Origin: Cinnamomum chago
Taxonomy: Eukaryota > Streptophyta > Magnoliopsida > Laurales > Lauraceae
Reading direction: 5' to 3'
Length of the DNA stretch: 64,000 nucleotides
Assembly: GCA_038049695.1 (NCBI GenBank)
Contig: CP142455.1
Location: 26,077,501 to 26,141,500 of the forward strand
In this document: positions 10,614 to 20,485 of the stretch, piece after piece
How positions within the stretch are numbered: the first letter of the stretch is position 1
Layout of the letters: every line of letters begins with the position of its first letter
Made by a program: the position numbers and the translations under genes
Notes under the pieces: generated by a model
Seen by the model: the letters and a program-made list of their open reading frames with translations, nothing else
The model's database searches: none
Told to the model about the DNA's origin: nothing

Positions 10614-12753
10614 ATGGGGGCTTATAGTCACTGGATAGACTCCCAGTCGGCCCTAGCAGAGCTCAGGAGGACCTTCAAGATCCCGGAGGACGTCCGGGTG
10701 AAGGCCTCTGACAGGTCATCCGGCTATACTTTTAGCGATGGCTGGATGCCATTCCCCTTGATTGCCATTATCGAAGGTGGGGTTAGATTCCCCCTTCATC
10801 CTCTCCTTAGGTCCTGCCTCCGAGCCTGGAACCTCTGCCCATGCCAACTGATGCCCAATGGCTTCAAGATCGTCATGGGCGTTGCCGAACTGAATATGAT
10901 CTTGGGGCTCGATCTCGGTGTCCATGACATCGAAGATGTTTATGATCTCTGCAAGACCCGAGACGGCAACACATATTATCTCCGGGTCAAAGCTAAGTGT
11001 TCCCCCCTCATCACGGCCTTGGAGGACTCGAATAAGTACGCTAGAGATGATCGACTATTCGTCTTCGGCAATTGGGAGTTCGGAGGGGTCGAATCCGAGA
11101 CTGCGTGGAGAATCCAAGTTCCTCGGACCATCGGGACGCCACCGAGTAACGCCCTGTTCCTTTTACCGGGTTTCGGATTACGATTTGCCTTGTCAGCTTT
11201 TATTCTAAATCTCTTCTTTCCTTTTGCAGGCCTCCACCAGCGAAGGCGAGACGCTCACCTCGATCGTTGGAGGAGGAACAACGAGTGGCTGAATAAAGTA
11301 TACCAATACCGAGGCCACCACAACAGAGCGGCCTTCTCTTTGCTAGGGTACGAGCCGAAGTACGCGTCCTACACGCGGAAGTCAGGCCGTCCGGGGAGAT
11401 CGTCCTCGTTTTGGCCGAGGCTGCGAGCAGGGCTATCTCTGTTGCTGAAGCTTCTTCGTCAGCTGCTGCGGCCGAAAGCGAGCCTTCGAGGGAGGTTGAG
11501 AATTCCTCAGACGCCGAAGAGATGGATAGGCGTCGACCAGCCTACCAGCCGCGAAATCTGGCAGAGGCTATCTTCGGCGAGCAGAGGGGCGGATCCAGCG
11601 CCGGTCCTCCTTGCACCTCCATTGTTCCAGCGGTCCCCGAGGCCCAGCCCGCCGCTGAAGAGAGGGAGAGGCCTCGAAAGAGGGCAAGGGGGAAGTCCCC
11701 TGTCCGCGAAGATCGGCCGCGGCAATCAGAGGCTATCAGGGAGAGGGCCAGGACAGAGGAGCCAATTCGGTCCGAGGCCTCGCCGGGTCGGCTCTCTGAG
11801 TCGCCTCGCGCCATGGTCTCGGCCGAACCAGATTCTTTCAAGCCCGACCTCGAGCTCTGGCCGGGGAGGCCTCTCAACGTCGAAGACAAAGTCGTAGGGA
11901 ACTCGGCTGTAATCATGACCCTCAGCCGAGCCTGCGCACGTCCAAAGGACGTGGGGAGGCACCAGGAGGAGGACAGTCAGCAGCTACTCATGAGGACTCT
12001 GCAGCACTCCCTCCTGGTAAGTATCGAGTCTTTGGATATTAGTAATACTAGCTTCTCTTTGCACGATACTGAATCTTATCTGCTCCTTGCAGGCCGTCCA
12101 GAAGCTTCCACTGGTCCTGAATCGGATCATGGAGGACGATGCGAAGCTGAATCGCCTGGCGGAGGAGAGGCAACAGGCCGAAACTGCTCTGGCGGCCAAG
12201 TGCGAGGAGCTGAAGGAGGCCGAGGCCAAAAGGGTTGAGCTGGCAGGTCGTCTCAGCGGTGTGCGAGCTCTCCCAAGCAAAGGCCGAATCGCTAACCTTA
12301 CAGGAGAGGCTCGTCGCCAAAAAGAGGAGGTCGGCTGAGCTGGCGGCCGAGCTGGAGCGAGAGAAGGTGGCGAGGGAGGAACTCCTCGCGTCGAAACAAG
12401 CAGAAATTGATGCCGCCTTCCTCGAGGGAACAGAAGATGCTTGGAGGAACTACACTGACCAAATTACACAGCTGAGCCATTAACTGTTCCATCTCGGCTG
12501 TCGGGCCGTACTCAAGGAGATGGGGGTCTCGGAAGACCACCCGCTATATATGAACCCTCCTGAGTTCGGGCCCCCAGCTCCTGCCGAGACTATAGCCTCA
12601 CCGCCTCCGGAGACTCCTGCCTCCCCTTCGCCAGAGATCCCTGCTCCCCCTCCAGAGGCCTCCGCTGACACGGCTCTAGGGTCTTCCGAAGCCAACACAA
12701 CAGCCGATCCCGCGGTGGTTATCATTGACGACGTCGAAGCGGGATCGTCTTGA
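10614..12753 (+). pseudogene. Antisense spliced gene of the Tat element (Transposase_28-like N-terminus plus coiled coil), broken
   Basis: It runs opposite to gag-pol. The N-terminal ~180 residues (FPLIAIIEGGVRFPLHPLLR, then PNGFKIVMGVAELNMILGLD) resemble the plant 'putative gypsy type transposon' family Transposase_28. The middle is Ser/Ala/Glu/Arg-rich (RKRARGKSP, a possible nuclear localisation signal). The C-terminal part is a Glu/Ala/Lys/Leu coiled coil (LAEERQQAETALAAKCEEL). The protein ends in a Pro-rich acidic tail. Two GT-AG introns are visible: 11146-11229 (84 bp, keeps the frame whether spliced or retained) and 12017-12092 (76 bp, phase 0). The reading frame shifts near 11385-11411 and near 12250-12275, and a TAA interrupts it at 12481. 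After that stop the same frame continues through LKEMGVSEDHPLYM to a TGA at 12751. The molecular function of such antisense ORFs is not known. Confidence 0.75.
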
Positions 12754-12885
12754 GCTTCGTTTTTGTTTCTTTGTTTAATGAAAGATGTATTCCCCTTCTG
12801 TTTTTGCTTTTGTAGTGAATTGAGAACGAAATGTATGAATGGGTGATAACCACCTCTCAATATTAATTGTAAACATCTGTCTATC

Positions 12886-12891
12886 AATAAA
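12886..12891 (+). terminator. Poly(A) signal AATAAA of the antisense gene
   Basis: AATAAA lies about 130 bp after the TGA of the antisense reading frame, within a T-rich 3' untranslated-like stretch. It completes a TATA, introns and poly(A) set on the + strand. Confidence 0.5.
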
Positions 12892-13074
12892 GCTTCTCAA
12901 TTTGCCTCGATTCAGTTTCCATTGATGCTGCTTGTTTTTCTTTTCTTTTTCATTTACTTCTTTCTCCAAAGTGTGTGAGTTCGGATTGAGATGGACCGAC
13001 TAGATTAGGGCATGCCACTGGCACTAGTTCCTTGCTGAGCTCACTCATCTCGGCCGTATAGCCGTTATGCCCAA

Positions 13075-14062
13075 GCGGGAATTGTGCCACTTCGGCTTCA
13101 CGTCTAGGTGGCTGGGTGCCAGCCTTAGACGATCACATCATGGGCCATTTCGGCTTCACGTCTAGGTGGCTGGGTGCCAGCCTTAGACGATCACGTCATT
13201 GGCCATTTTGGTTTCACGTCTAGGTGGCTGGGTGCCACCCTTAGACGATCACGTCATCGGCCATTTCGGCTTCACTCTAGGTGGCTGGGTGCCAGCCTTA
13301 GACGATCACATCATCGGCCATTTCGGCTTCACGTCTAGGTGGCTGGGTGCCAGCCTTAGACGATCACGTCATCGGCCATTTCGGCTTCACGTCTAGGTGG
13401 CTGGGTGCCAGCCTTAGACGATCACCTCATCGGCCATTTCGGCTTCACGTCTAGGTGGCTGGGTGCCAACCTTAGACGATCACATCATCGGCCATTTCGG
13501 CTTCACGTCTAGGTGGCTGGGTCCCAGCCTTAGACGATCACGTCATCGGCCATTTCGGCTTCACGTCTAGGTGGCTGGGTGCCAGCCTTAGACGATCACA
13601 TCATCAGCCATTTCGGCCTCACGTCTAGGTGGCTGGGTGCCAGCCTTAGACGATCACATCATCGGCCATTTCGGCTTCACGTCTAGGTGGCTGGGTGCCA
13701 GCCTTAGACGATCATGTCATTGGCCATTTTGGCTTCACGTCTAGGTGGCTGGGTGCCAGCCTTAGACGATCACATCATCGGCCATTTCGGCTTCACGTCT
13801 AGGTGGCTGGGTGCCAGCCTTAGACGATCACGTCATCGGCCATTTCGGCCTCACGTCTAGGTGGCTGGGTGCCAGCCTTAGACGATCACATCATCGGCCA
13901 TTTCGGCTTCACGTCTAGGTGGCTGGGTGCCAGCCTTAGACGATCACGTCATCGGCCATTTCGGCTTCACGTCTAGGTGGCTGGGTGCCAGCCTTAGACG
14001 ATCACATCATCGGCCATTTCGGCTTCACGTCTAGGTGGCTGGGTGCCAGCCTTAGACGATTT
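13075..14062. repeat. 58-bp tandem array, about 17 copies, each with a hairpin
   Basis: The core aggtggctgggtgccagcc recurs at 13106, 13164, 13222, 13279 and then every 58 bp to 14033, giving 17 copies (one unit is 57 bp). Copies differ by only a few bases, mainly cacatcat versus cacgtcat. Each unit contains the near-perfect inverted repeat CGTCTAggtGGCTGG-gtg-CCAGCCtTAGACG, that is a 12-13 bp stem with a 3-base loop. The array lies between the antisense gene and integrase, inside the element's long 3' region. Short open frames across it are by-products of the repeat. Confidence 0.95.
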
Positions 14063-14175
14063 CATCATTGGCCCATTGCTGGAATTGTTGCTAGACTGCC
14101 AACGACCACCAAATTGCCTCGAATTGAAGACGAATGTAGTTCTATTAATCTCGAAAGTAATGTATAAGTACGAAT

Positions 14176-16503
14176 TTAAAAATAGAATTTCTTGAGGTAT
14201 GATGCATTCCATGGTCTCGATAATGACCGTCCTTCCATATCCTCGAGTCTGTATGCCGACCGCCCCGTGATGGAAGTCACTTTAAATGGGCCATGCCAAT
14301 TCGCCGCCAGTTTGCCTTGATTCGGATCCTTGTCCCCCGGGAGTGCCTTCTTGAGAACCAACTCTCCTACCGAGAATTTCCGCTCCCTGACCTTCTGGTT
14401 ATAACCTCTGGCAAGTTGTCGTTGATAGGCTGCGAGCCGCACTGCTGCCGCTTCTCTTCGCTCGTCGGCCAGATCCAGCTCCACAGCCAGATGCGGCTCA
14501 TTTCGGCCCTGGCCGAAGAGCTCAGACCTTAGAGTAGGAAGGCCGATCTCTAAGGGAATGACAGCCTCCATCCCATAGGCTAAGGAGAAAGGCGTCGCCG
14601 AAGTGGACCTCCTCGGGGTCGTTCGGTAGGCCCATAGTACACTCAGGAGCTCTTCCACCCATCTTCCTTTGGCTCTGTCAAGCCGTTTCTTCAGCCCGTC
14701 GAGTACCACTTTATTGGAAATCTCTGCCTGACCGTTACTCTGTGGGTAAACCGGTGTGGAATATCGATTTCGGATGCCGTGCTCCTGACAGAAACTCCTA
14801 AATAGGTTGGAGTCGAACTGCGTTCCGTTGTCCAAGATCAATATTCTAGGGATGCCAAATCTTGTGATAATATTTTTCCATACGAAGTTCTTGGAGTCAT
14901 GCTCTGTGATGGAAGACAAGGGCTCTGCTTCGATCCATTTGGTGAAGTAATCCGTGGCCACTATCAGCCATCTTTTATTTCCAGGAGTTCGGTGGAGCGG
15001 TCCCACTATGTCGAGCCCCCACTGGGCGAACGACCACGGACTAGAAAGCGGACTGAGGTCCTGCGCCGGTTGATGGAGAGAGGGGGAGAATTTCTGGCAC
15101 TTCTCGCATCTCTTCGCGTACACCTGCGCATCCTTCTGCATATATGGCCACCAGTAGCCCTGACTGATAGCCCGGTAAGCTAGTGACCTTCCTCCAAAAT
15201 GGCTTCCGCAGATCCCTTCATGTATTTCAAAGAGAAGGTCTTCAACTTTGCTTGGGTGCACACACTGGAGGTACGGGCCTGAGAACGACTTTCTGTAGAG
15301 CTTGACTTCGGGAGACAGCCAGAACCGTGCTGCTTTCAGTCTGATTCGATGGGCTTCGCTGCTGTCTTGGGGTAGCTTGTCGTCCTTGAGGTAGGCGATG
15401 ATGGGGTCCATCCAACTCGGGCCGAGGTCAACACACGACACTTCCCGAGGTGGATGGAGCTCGATGCTTGGTGCGGCTAAGGACTCCACTTCGATGGTTC
15501 TCTTTCTTCCTGCTTCGACAGCGCTGGCCAAATTTGCAAGAGCATCTGCATGGGAGTTTGCTTCTCTGCCTATCTGTTTGATTTCGGCCGTATGGAACTG
15601 GGAGAGCAGCTTCTTTGCCATGGCCAAATACGCAGCCATCCGGTCGTCGCGAGTTTGATAGTCCCCAGTTAGCTGGTTTGCCACCAACTGTGAATCACTG
15701 AAGACCACCAGCTGTTGAGCTCCGAGGATTTTGGCGCTGTTCAGTCCGGCTAAAAGGGCTTCGTACTCAGCTTCATTGTTCGACGCCTTGAAATCCAGGG
15801 TCAGAGCCTGCTCGATGACCAGTCCTTCTGGTGATTGGAGAACAACTCCTGCATCGGCTCTTCTCGAGGTAGAAGATCCGTCGACGAAGACTTTCCAAAC
15901 TGGGGTGACGGGTTGCCATTGTGATTGTTCAGAGCCCGTGGGCGCTTCATGCTCCTTGCCCCCTAGTTCGGTGCCGAGCTGGGTTGGCGCCAAACTTGAA
16001 TCGAACTCGGCAAGGAAATCCGTCAGAACCTGGGCTTTGATCGCTGTCCTGGGCTGATACTGAATCTCATACTGCCCCAGTTCGACTGCCCATCTTGAAA
16101 TCCTTCCTGAAAAGTCAGCTTTTCTGAAAACAGACTTAAGTGGATGTTCCGTGATAACCACTATGGTATGTGTTTGAAAATAATGAGAGAGCTTCCGCGA
16201 GGCACTAACGAGTGCCAACGCGAGCTTTTCGAGTGGCAAGTATCTGGTCTCGGCATCAATCAGGGTCTTGCTCGTATAATAGATGGGTTTTTGAACCTTA
16301 TCCTCTTCTCGGAGAAGGACCGAGCTCACTGCATGATCCGAGACCGCTAGGTATAAATACAAAACATTCTCCATGAACCGGAGTTGACAGTAGAGGGGGT
16401 GAAGCGAGATAGGCCTTAAGCTCCTGCAAGGCTTGGTCACATTCCGGAGTCCACTGAAATTTAAAATTCTTCCTAAGAAGCTGAAAGAAAGGCCGACACT
16501 CAT
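14176..16503 (-). pseudogene. pol C-terminal part: gypsy RNase H, second RNase H, integrase
   Basis: A 775-codon open frame. Residues ~48-165 are the gypsy RNase H and connection (YLAVSDHAVSSVLL, YYTSKTL). Residues ~203-330 are a second, archaeal-type RNase H (VFVDGSS with D208, NEAEYEAL with E246, FSDSQLV with D270, SHADALA with D320). Residues ~428-469 are the integrase HHCC zinc finger (H428, H435, C466, C469). The DDE core has D498 (WGLDIVGP), D558 (ILDNGTQFD) and E594 (SNGQAEISN). The C-terminal part (KVRERKFSVGELVLKK) is GPY/F-like with no chromodomain. The frame differs from RT by one shift near 16370; the first ~45 residues here are out-of-frame RT sequence. Catalytic residues are intact, so the integrase region is the best-preserved module. 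Confidence 0.92.
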
Positions 16504-17248
16504 CTGAGGATCTGCTGATGAACCGATTCAGTGCGGCTGTCATTCCGGTTAGCTTCTGGACCTCCTTAGCAGAGGTGAGACTCTGCACTCTGAGGATAGC
16601 CGAGATCTGATCTGGATTTGCCTCGATCCCCCTACGTGTGACCAAGCTCCCCAAGAACTTGCCGGAACCGACACCAAAGGCACACTTGGAGGCATTGAGC
16701 TTAAGCTTGAATCTCTTTAGGATGGCGAAAACTCCAGCTAGGTGTGCCAAATGGTCATGGGCTTGCTTGGACTTGACCACCATATCGTCGATGTAGACTT
16801 CAACAGTCTTACCGAGCTGTTCGTGGAACATCTTGGTGACAAGTCTCTGATAGGTGGCTCCTGCATTCTTCAGCCCAAACGGCATCACCTTATAACAGTA
16901 AGTTCCTCTGGGTGTGATAAAAGTTGTCTTCTCTTCATCCGGCCCATACAACGGAATCTGGTGATAGCCGCGATATGCATCGAGGAAGCTCATTCTATCG
17001 TGTCCGGCTGTGTCGTTAATCATCTGATCGATCTTTGGGAGGGGAAAGCTGTCTTTGGGGCAGGCCTTATTGAGGTCGGTAAAGTCGACGCACACCCTCC
17101 ACTTGCCGAGCTGACTGCCGAGCAGGAAGAACCGCTCCGGATCCTTGGAGTCGATTTGGACCTCGGTCAGGTCCTCCACTCTCTTTTTTCCTGGGTCCTG
17201 GCCGAGTTCATCCAGCCTCTTCTCCATCTTCTTCTCCATCTCGGCCAT
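16370..17248 (-). pseudogene. Reverse transcriptase, N-terminally deleted
   Basis: RT motifs are clear: KWRVCVDFTDLNKACPKDSF, MSFLDAYRGYHQI (first Asp about D90), FGLKNAGATYQR, the catalytic VYIDDMVVKS (YIDD at 152-155), then the thumb and connection (KFLGSLVTRRGIEANP). Just before GKWR, however, the segment that should hold the RT fingers is missing: the linker (EVQIDSKDPERFFLLGSQL) runs straight into GKWR near 17105-17115. In related Tat polyproteins about a hundred residues separate these two points. A short direct repeat (CTCGGCA…CTCGGCA) brackets the junction. The frame is lost near 16370, and a UAG separates this part from gag-protease at 17309. An active RT is unlikely. Confidence 0.88.
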
Positions 17249-17308
17249 ATTAACCTCCTTTGGCTCTCGCTCTCCGGATACTACGGCTGTCAGGCATTGC
17301 TTGGCTGC

Positions 17309-18712
17309 CTACTGATCTCCTCTGACAGTGACGATTGCAACTCGGCCATTCTTTCCTTCCCAAGGAAATTTCAACTTCTGGTGGAGAGTGGAAGGAACTG
17401 CCTCCAGACTATGAAGCCAAGACCTGCCCACTATAGCATTGTAAGGCGATGGTGCGTCGATCACCATGAAGGTTGTCTTAACAGACGCGCCGCCGGCCTC
17501 GACATTGAACGTCACCTTTCCCTTGGGGTACACCGGCTTGGCGCTGAAGCCAATGAGGGGAATGCGGGCCTCCTGCAAATCCTTCTCCGTCAGCCCCATC
17601 CTCCGGAAGCTATCGAAATAGAGGACCTCGGATGAACTACCGGGGTCGACGAGGACTTTCTTCACGGTGCAATCCTTCACGCCTTGCTTAGAGCAATCAA
17701 ACTTTAGGGTGACGATCAGCGGGTCGTTGTGGGGAAGTTGTACCCCTTCGAGGTCTGTATCCGTAAACCTGATTTCGGGCCGCTCCCGCCGAGCCCTCTT
17801 CGGAGCTGGGCCGAGTTCGGCGGCCATGACCTGTTTACTCTGAGAGGCCTGCCTGGCCTCGGCACGAGCTCGGTTACTCCCCTTGGGCGGGGGAGCTAGA
17901 TGGATGACGTTAATGATCTTCTCTGACCCGTCACTGTCATGACCTCTCTCATCTCGGCGTGGAGCTCGGGTGTTGGCTCTGGTGTCTGCCTTGACGAACT
18001 CCTGCAGGTGTCCCTCCTGGACAAGCTTTTCCAAATGCGACCGCAGTATTCTGCATTCTTCTGTCTTGTGGCTGCCCTCCTTGTGATACGCACAAAACCT
18101 CGTCTGATCTCGGGTAGACGGGTCGCCTTTCATGGGCTCTGGCCAGCTGAAGTATGGCCTTGTCTTGATCTTATACATGATCCTGTGGATGGGCTCCCTG
18201 AAGACCATGTTGACTGCCCGATATGCGTCCTCGGATACCCTGGGCCTCTTGCTTCTTGCCGAGGTGAACATCTGGGTCCTTGTCGAGCTGGTTGGCGCCC
18301 AGCGCCTGTCTGCCTCGTCTCTTCGTCGTTCGTCTCCCCGAGGCTCATCTCTCCGGGAGGGCCCCCTGTCCTTCTTGGAGGGCCTCTCGCCTTGGTTCTT
18401 CTGCGTGGCCCCATGGTTCTCCCGAGCCCGGGCCTGGTCGTCCTCCTGGGCAATGTAGCGGTTGACAACGGACATGAGCGTTGTTATGGAGGAAACTAGG
18501 TTTCTGGCCAAATCTTTGCGAAGGTCACTATCCTGCAGCAAGGCATTCCGAAATGCGAAGATGGCCACTTCGTCCTTTGAATCTTCAATCTGGCTGTAAA
18601 CAGTCCAGAATCGCTTCGCAAACTGGGTAACGTTCTCCCCTTGCTTCATCTTCATGGCCATGATATCTGCATCTGTCTTTGGAAGGACTCTGTAGGCCTG
18701 GAACTTCTTCAT
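17309..18712 (-). pseudogene. gag C-terminal half and aspartic protease
   Basis: The first part is the end of the retrotransposon gag domain (MKMKQGENVTQFAKRFW, RNALLQDSDLRKDLA). A long Arg/Asp/Glu-rich linker follows. Next comes a CxxH…H…C element (FCAYHKEGSHKTEEC) typical of Tat gag proteins. An aspartic protease-like domain follows, with LVDPGSSSEVLY as the active-site motif and APSPYNAIVGRSWL further on. The frame ends in UAG at 17309-17311, after which the same frame continues into RT. Upstream it is separated from the gag N-terminal half by another UAG at 18728-18730. The N-terminal ~10 codons before the listed start are also in frame. Confidence 0.88.
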
Positions 18713-18727
18713 AAAGGATTGCTGGAG

Positions 18728-19752
18728 CTACTGCCAGCTCGAAATGGATCCCTCCGGTAGTGCACAGAACCACTTCAGGGGGAGGTCACCCAAGCTGGAG
18801 GAAAAAACTCGACAGTTCAGATGACCCTCATCTCCCCAGACAGACATCCTTTGGGAGAAATGCCTGAGATGCGCCGCTGGGTCCGAGACTTCGTCATAAG
18901 TGACGAATCTTGGTACGGTGAACTTCTTCGGCATGGGGTACCTCCTAATGTCGTGAGAGAAAGGAGACGCGCCGAGATCAATGGAGTCGCAACAAACGTC
19001 CTTTTGGTCTCGGCCGAGACCAGCCATCTCCAGATTATGCTGGACCATTTCCCTTATGCATGCATCCAACCACTCCTGATCATGATACCTGCTCTCCGGA
19101 ATGGTCTCAGACGTCTTCCTCGAGTAGCTATGGCTGGCACTCGAGCCTTCGTCTCGAGTTCGGTCAAGCCTTTTCTTGTTCAGATGGTCCCTCAAGTCCT
19201 TCTCGGGGGAGTCGGGGTGCCTGCCACGAGACTCCTCTCGTGCTGTCGCTGTGAGCGCTGTTGTTGTCGCAATCGCTGCTGCTGAGACTGCTGATGGGAC
19301 TGTTGCCGGAGCCCTGCTGAACCCGTGGCTCTTTCCAGCTGCTGCTGGAGCTGGAGGATCAGAGCGTCTCTCTCCTTGATGGCCTCATTCTGTACTCTAG
19401 TCTCTTCAAGGGTGGAGTCGAAGTCATCATCAGGGTTGTATTCCTCATCCTCAGTGTCTTCAACATCCTCCACCTGATCAAAGGGGCGTGGTCCGTCGAC
19501 CACTGGAGACTTACTCCGCTGGTTTTGACCCATCAGGAGACCTACAGGCTGCTGCTGGGTTTCTCCCCTCCGGGGAGCAGATTCCGAGTGAAGGTCACGC
19601 TCCTGAACGTTGATTCGGATGAGATCATGTTCGGTGTCGTCCTCTGCAACTGGTTGCTTCCCAGACCTCTTCTTGGCAGGAAGGAGGTCAGAGGATGGTC
19701 CCGCACGCCTGGTCTTGGAAGTTTCTCCGCCTTTAGCAGCTCTCCTCGTCAT
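18728..19752 (-). pseudogene. gag N-terminal half, frameshifted
   Basis: The ATG at 19752 lies only 47 bp from the 5' LTR, so this is the natural polyprotein start. The first ~180 residues are low-complexity: basic, then acidic (DVEDTEDEEYNPDDD), then a Gln-rich coiled coil (QLQQQLERATG). The frame shifts near 19195-19220. The new frame reads DHLNKKRLDRT, PKKFTVPRFVTYDEVSDPAA and SSSLGDLPLKWFCALP, which is the Retrotrans_gag core. It stops at a UAG (18728-18730, SSWQ-stop) where other copies normally have a sense codon, and gag resumes at once in the same frame. Confidence 0.88.
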
Positions 19753-19779
19753 GGTGATAGGGAAGATTATGTCGATCGT

Positions 19780-19797
19780 TCCCCACAGACGGCGCCA
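19780..19797 (-). promoter_or_regulatory. Primer binding site
   Basis: On the minus strand the 5' LTR ends …CTTACA. After a 2-base gap comes TGGCGCCGTCTGTGGGG, whose TGGCGCC can pair with a tRNA 3' end GGCGCCA. Such PBS sequences are common in plant Tat elements. The exact tRNA cannot be settled from sequence alone. Confidence 0.8.
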
Positions 19798-19799
19798 AT

Positions 19800-20480
19800 T
19801 GTAAGTGCAAGAAAAATATACTCACAAGATTTGAAAGCCTACAAGGACTTACTCAGTACCGGAGAAGTAGCTGCGAAAAGGCGAACCTGAGAGGGAAGAA
19901 AAGAGAAGGTCAGAGGACCCTGGCTGTGGGCAGCACAGGGCTCTCCGATGCTTAAGTTAGTAGCTAGTCGGAGAGGGAGAAGAAGAGAGAAGAGATCTCT
20001 GGTTTCTTTTTTTTTTTTCCCCGTCCTTACCTTTTTTCCTGCCCCTTCTTATATCGCCCTGCACCTTATATGAAGGATTGTTGTAGGGTGTGTGCTAGTG
20101 GGCTTCATGATGTGACTAGGGTCTCGTCAGCCCATATGGTCATTAATGAGTGTCCATCACAGCCTTCATTGCATTTAATGAGAGTTCGATCAGCCCATGT
20201 TGCATTTAATGCAAGTCACATTGGGCCTGATCTGTTGGTGGCGGAGGTCCCATCGAATCCCTTTCTCGGGCCCTGTCCTGATAGGGTCGTGGCCAATGGA
20301 TATGATTGCATCTCTTTATAGCCGAGACCAAGCGGTGTGGTGCGGCCGACCTGGCCACCGCTTACCGACATCAGCTATTAGTGCCGAGACCGAAGCAAGC
20401 CGGGTCTGCGTCCGAGCCCGATAATGATGCGCCTCGCCGAAACCGAATAGGGAGTGGGCTCGTGAGATGGTTCCCACATA
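19800..20480 (-). repeat. Right LTR (5' LTR of the Tat element)
   Basis: 681 bp, homologous to 9286-9966. On the + strand it ends CACATA where the left LTR has CACACA, so the terminal CA has mutated to TA in this copy. This explains why the TG…CA rule seems to fail until the GTGGG duplication is used to set the border. Confidence 0.93.
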
Positions 20481-20485
20481 GTGGG
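20481..20485. repeat. Target-site duplication GTGGG (right)
   Basis: Matches the left copy at 9281-9285 exactly and lies directly outside the right LTR. Confidence 0.85.

Larger units (their letters stand above)
9286..20480 (-). mobile_element. Tat-clade Ty3/gypsy LTR retrotransposon, full length, degenerate coding
   Basis: This 11.2-kb element has two 681-bp LTRs, a 5-bp target duplication, a primer binding site next to the right LTR and a polypurine tract next to the left LTR. The sense strand is therefore minus. Sense order is LTR, gag, protease, RT, gypsy RNase H, second RNase H, integrase, a 58-bp tandem array, an antisense gene, LTR. A second RNase H between the first RNase H and integrase, plus an extra open frame between integrase and the 3' LTR, are hallmarks of the Tat lineage (Ogre, Retand, Grande types). 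There is no chromodomain. By eye the LTRs differ at about a dozen positions, mostly transitions, so the insertion is fairly recent. All coding parts nevertheless carry lesions, and the RT has a large deletion. The copy is presumably non-autonomous. Confidence 0.93.

Noticed and set aside
13075..14062. Could the 58-bp array be a CRISPR array?
   Set aside because: There are no unique spacers: the whole 58-bp unit repeats, and the setting is a plant retrotransposon.
13199..14167. Open frames across the 58-bp array (WLGASLRR-like peptides)
   Set aside because: They follow from a repeat unit that happens to lack stops in some frames; the unit is 58 bp, so the frame changes each copy and no conserved peptide repeat exists.
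16742..18499. Long + strand open frames at 16742-17635 and 17939-18499
   Set aside because: They are exact antisense shadows of RT and gag-protease, with no own motifs, introns or promoter signals.
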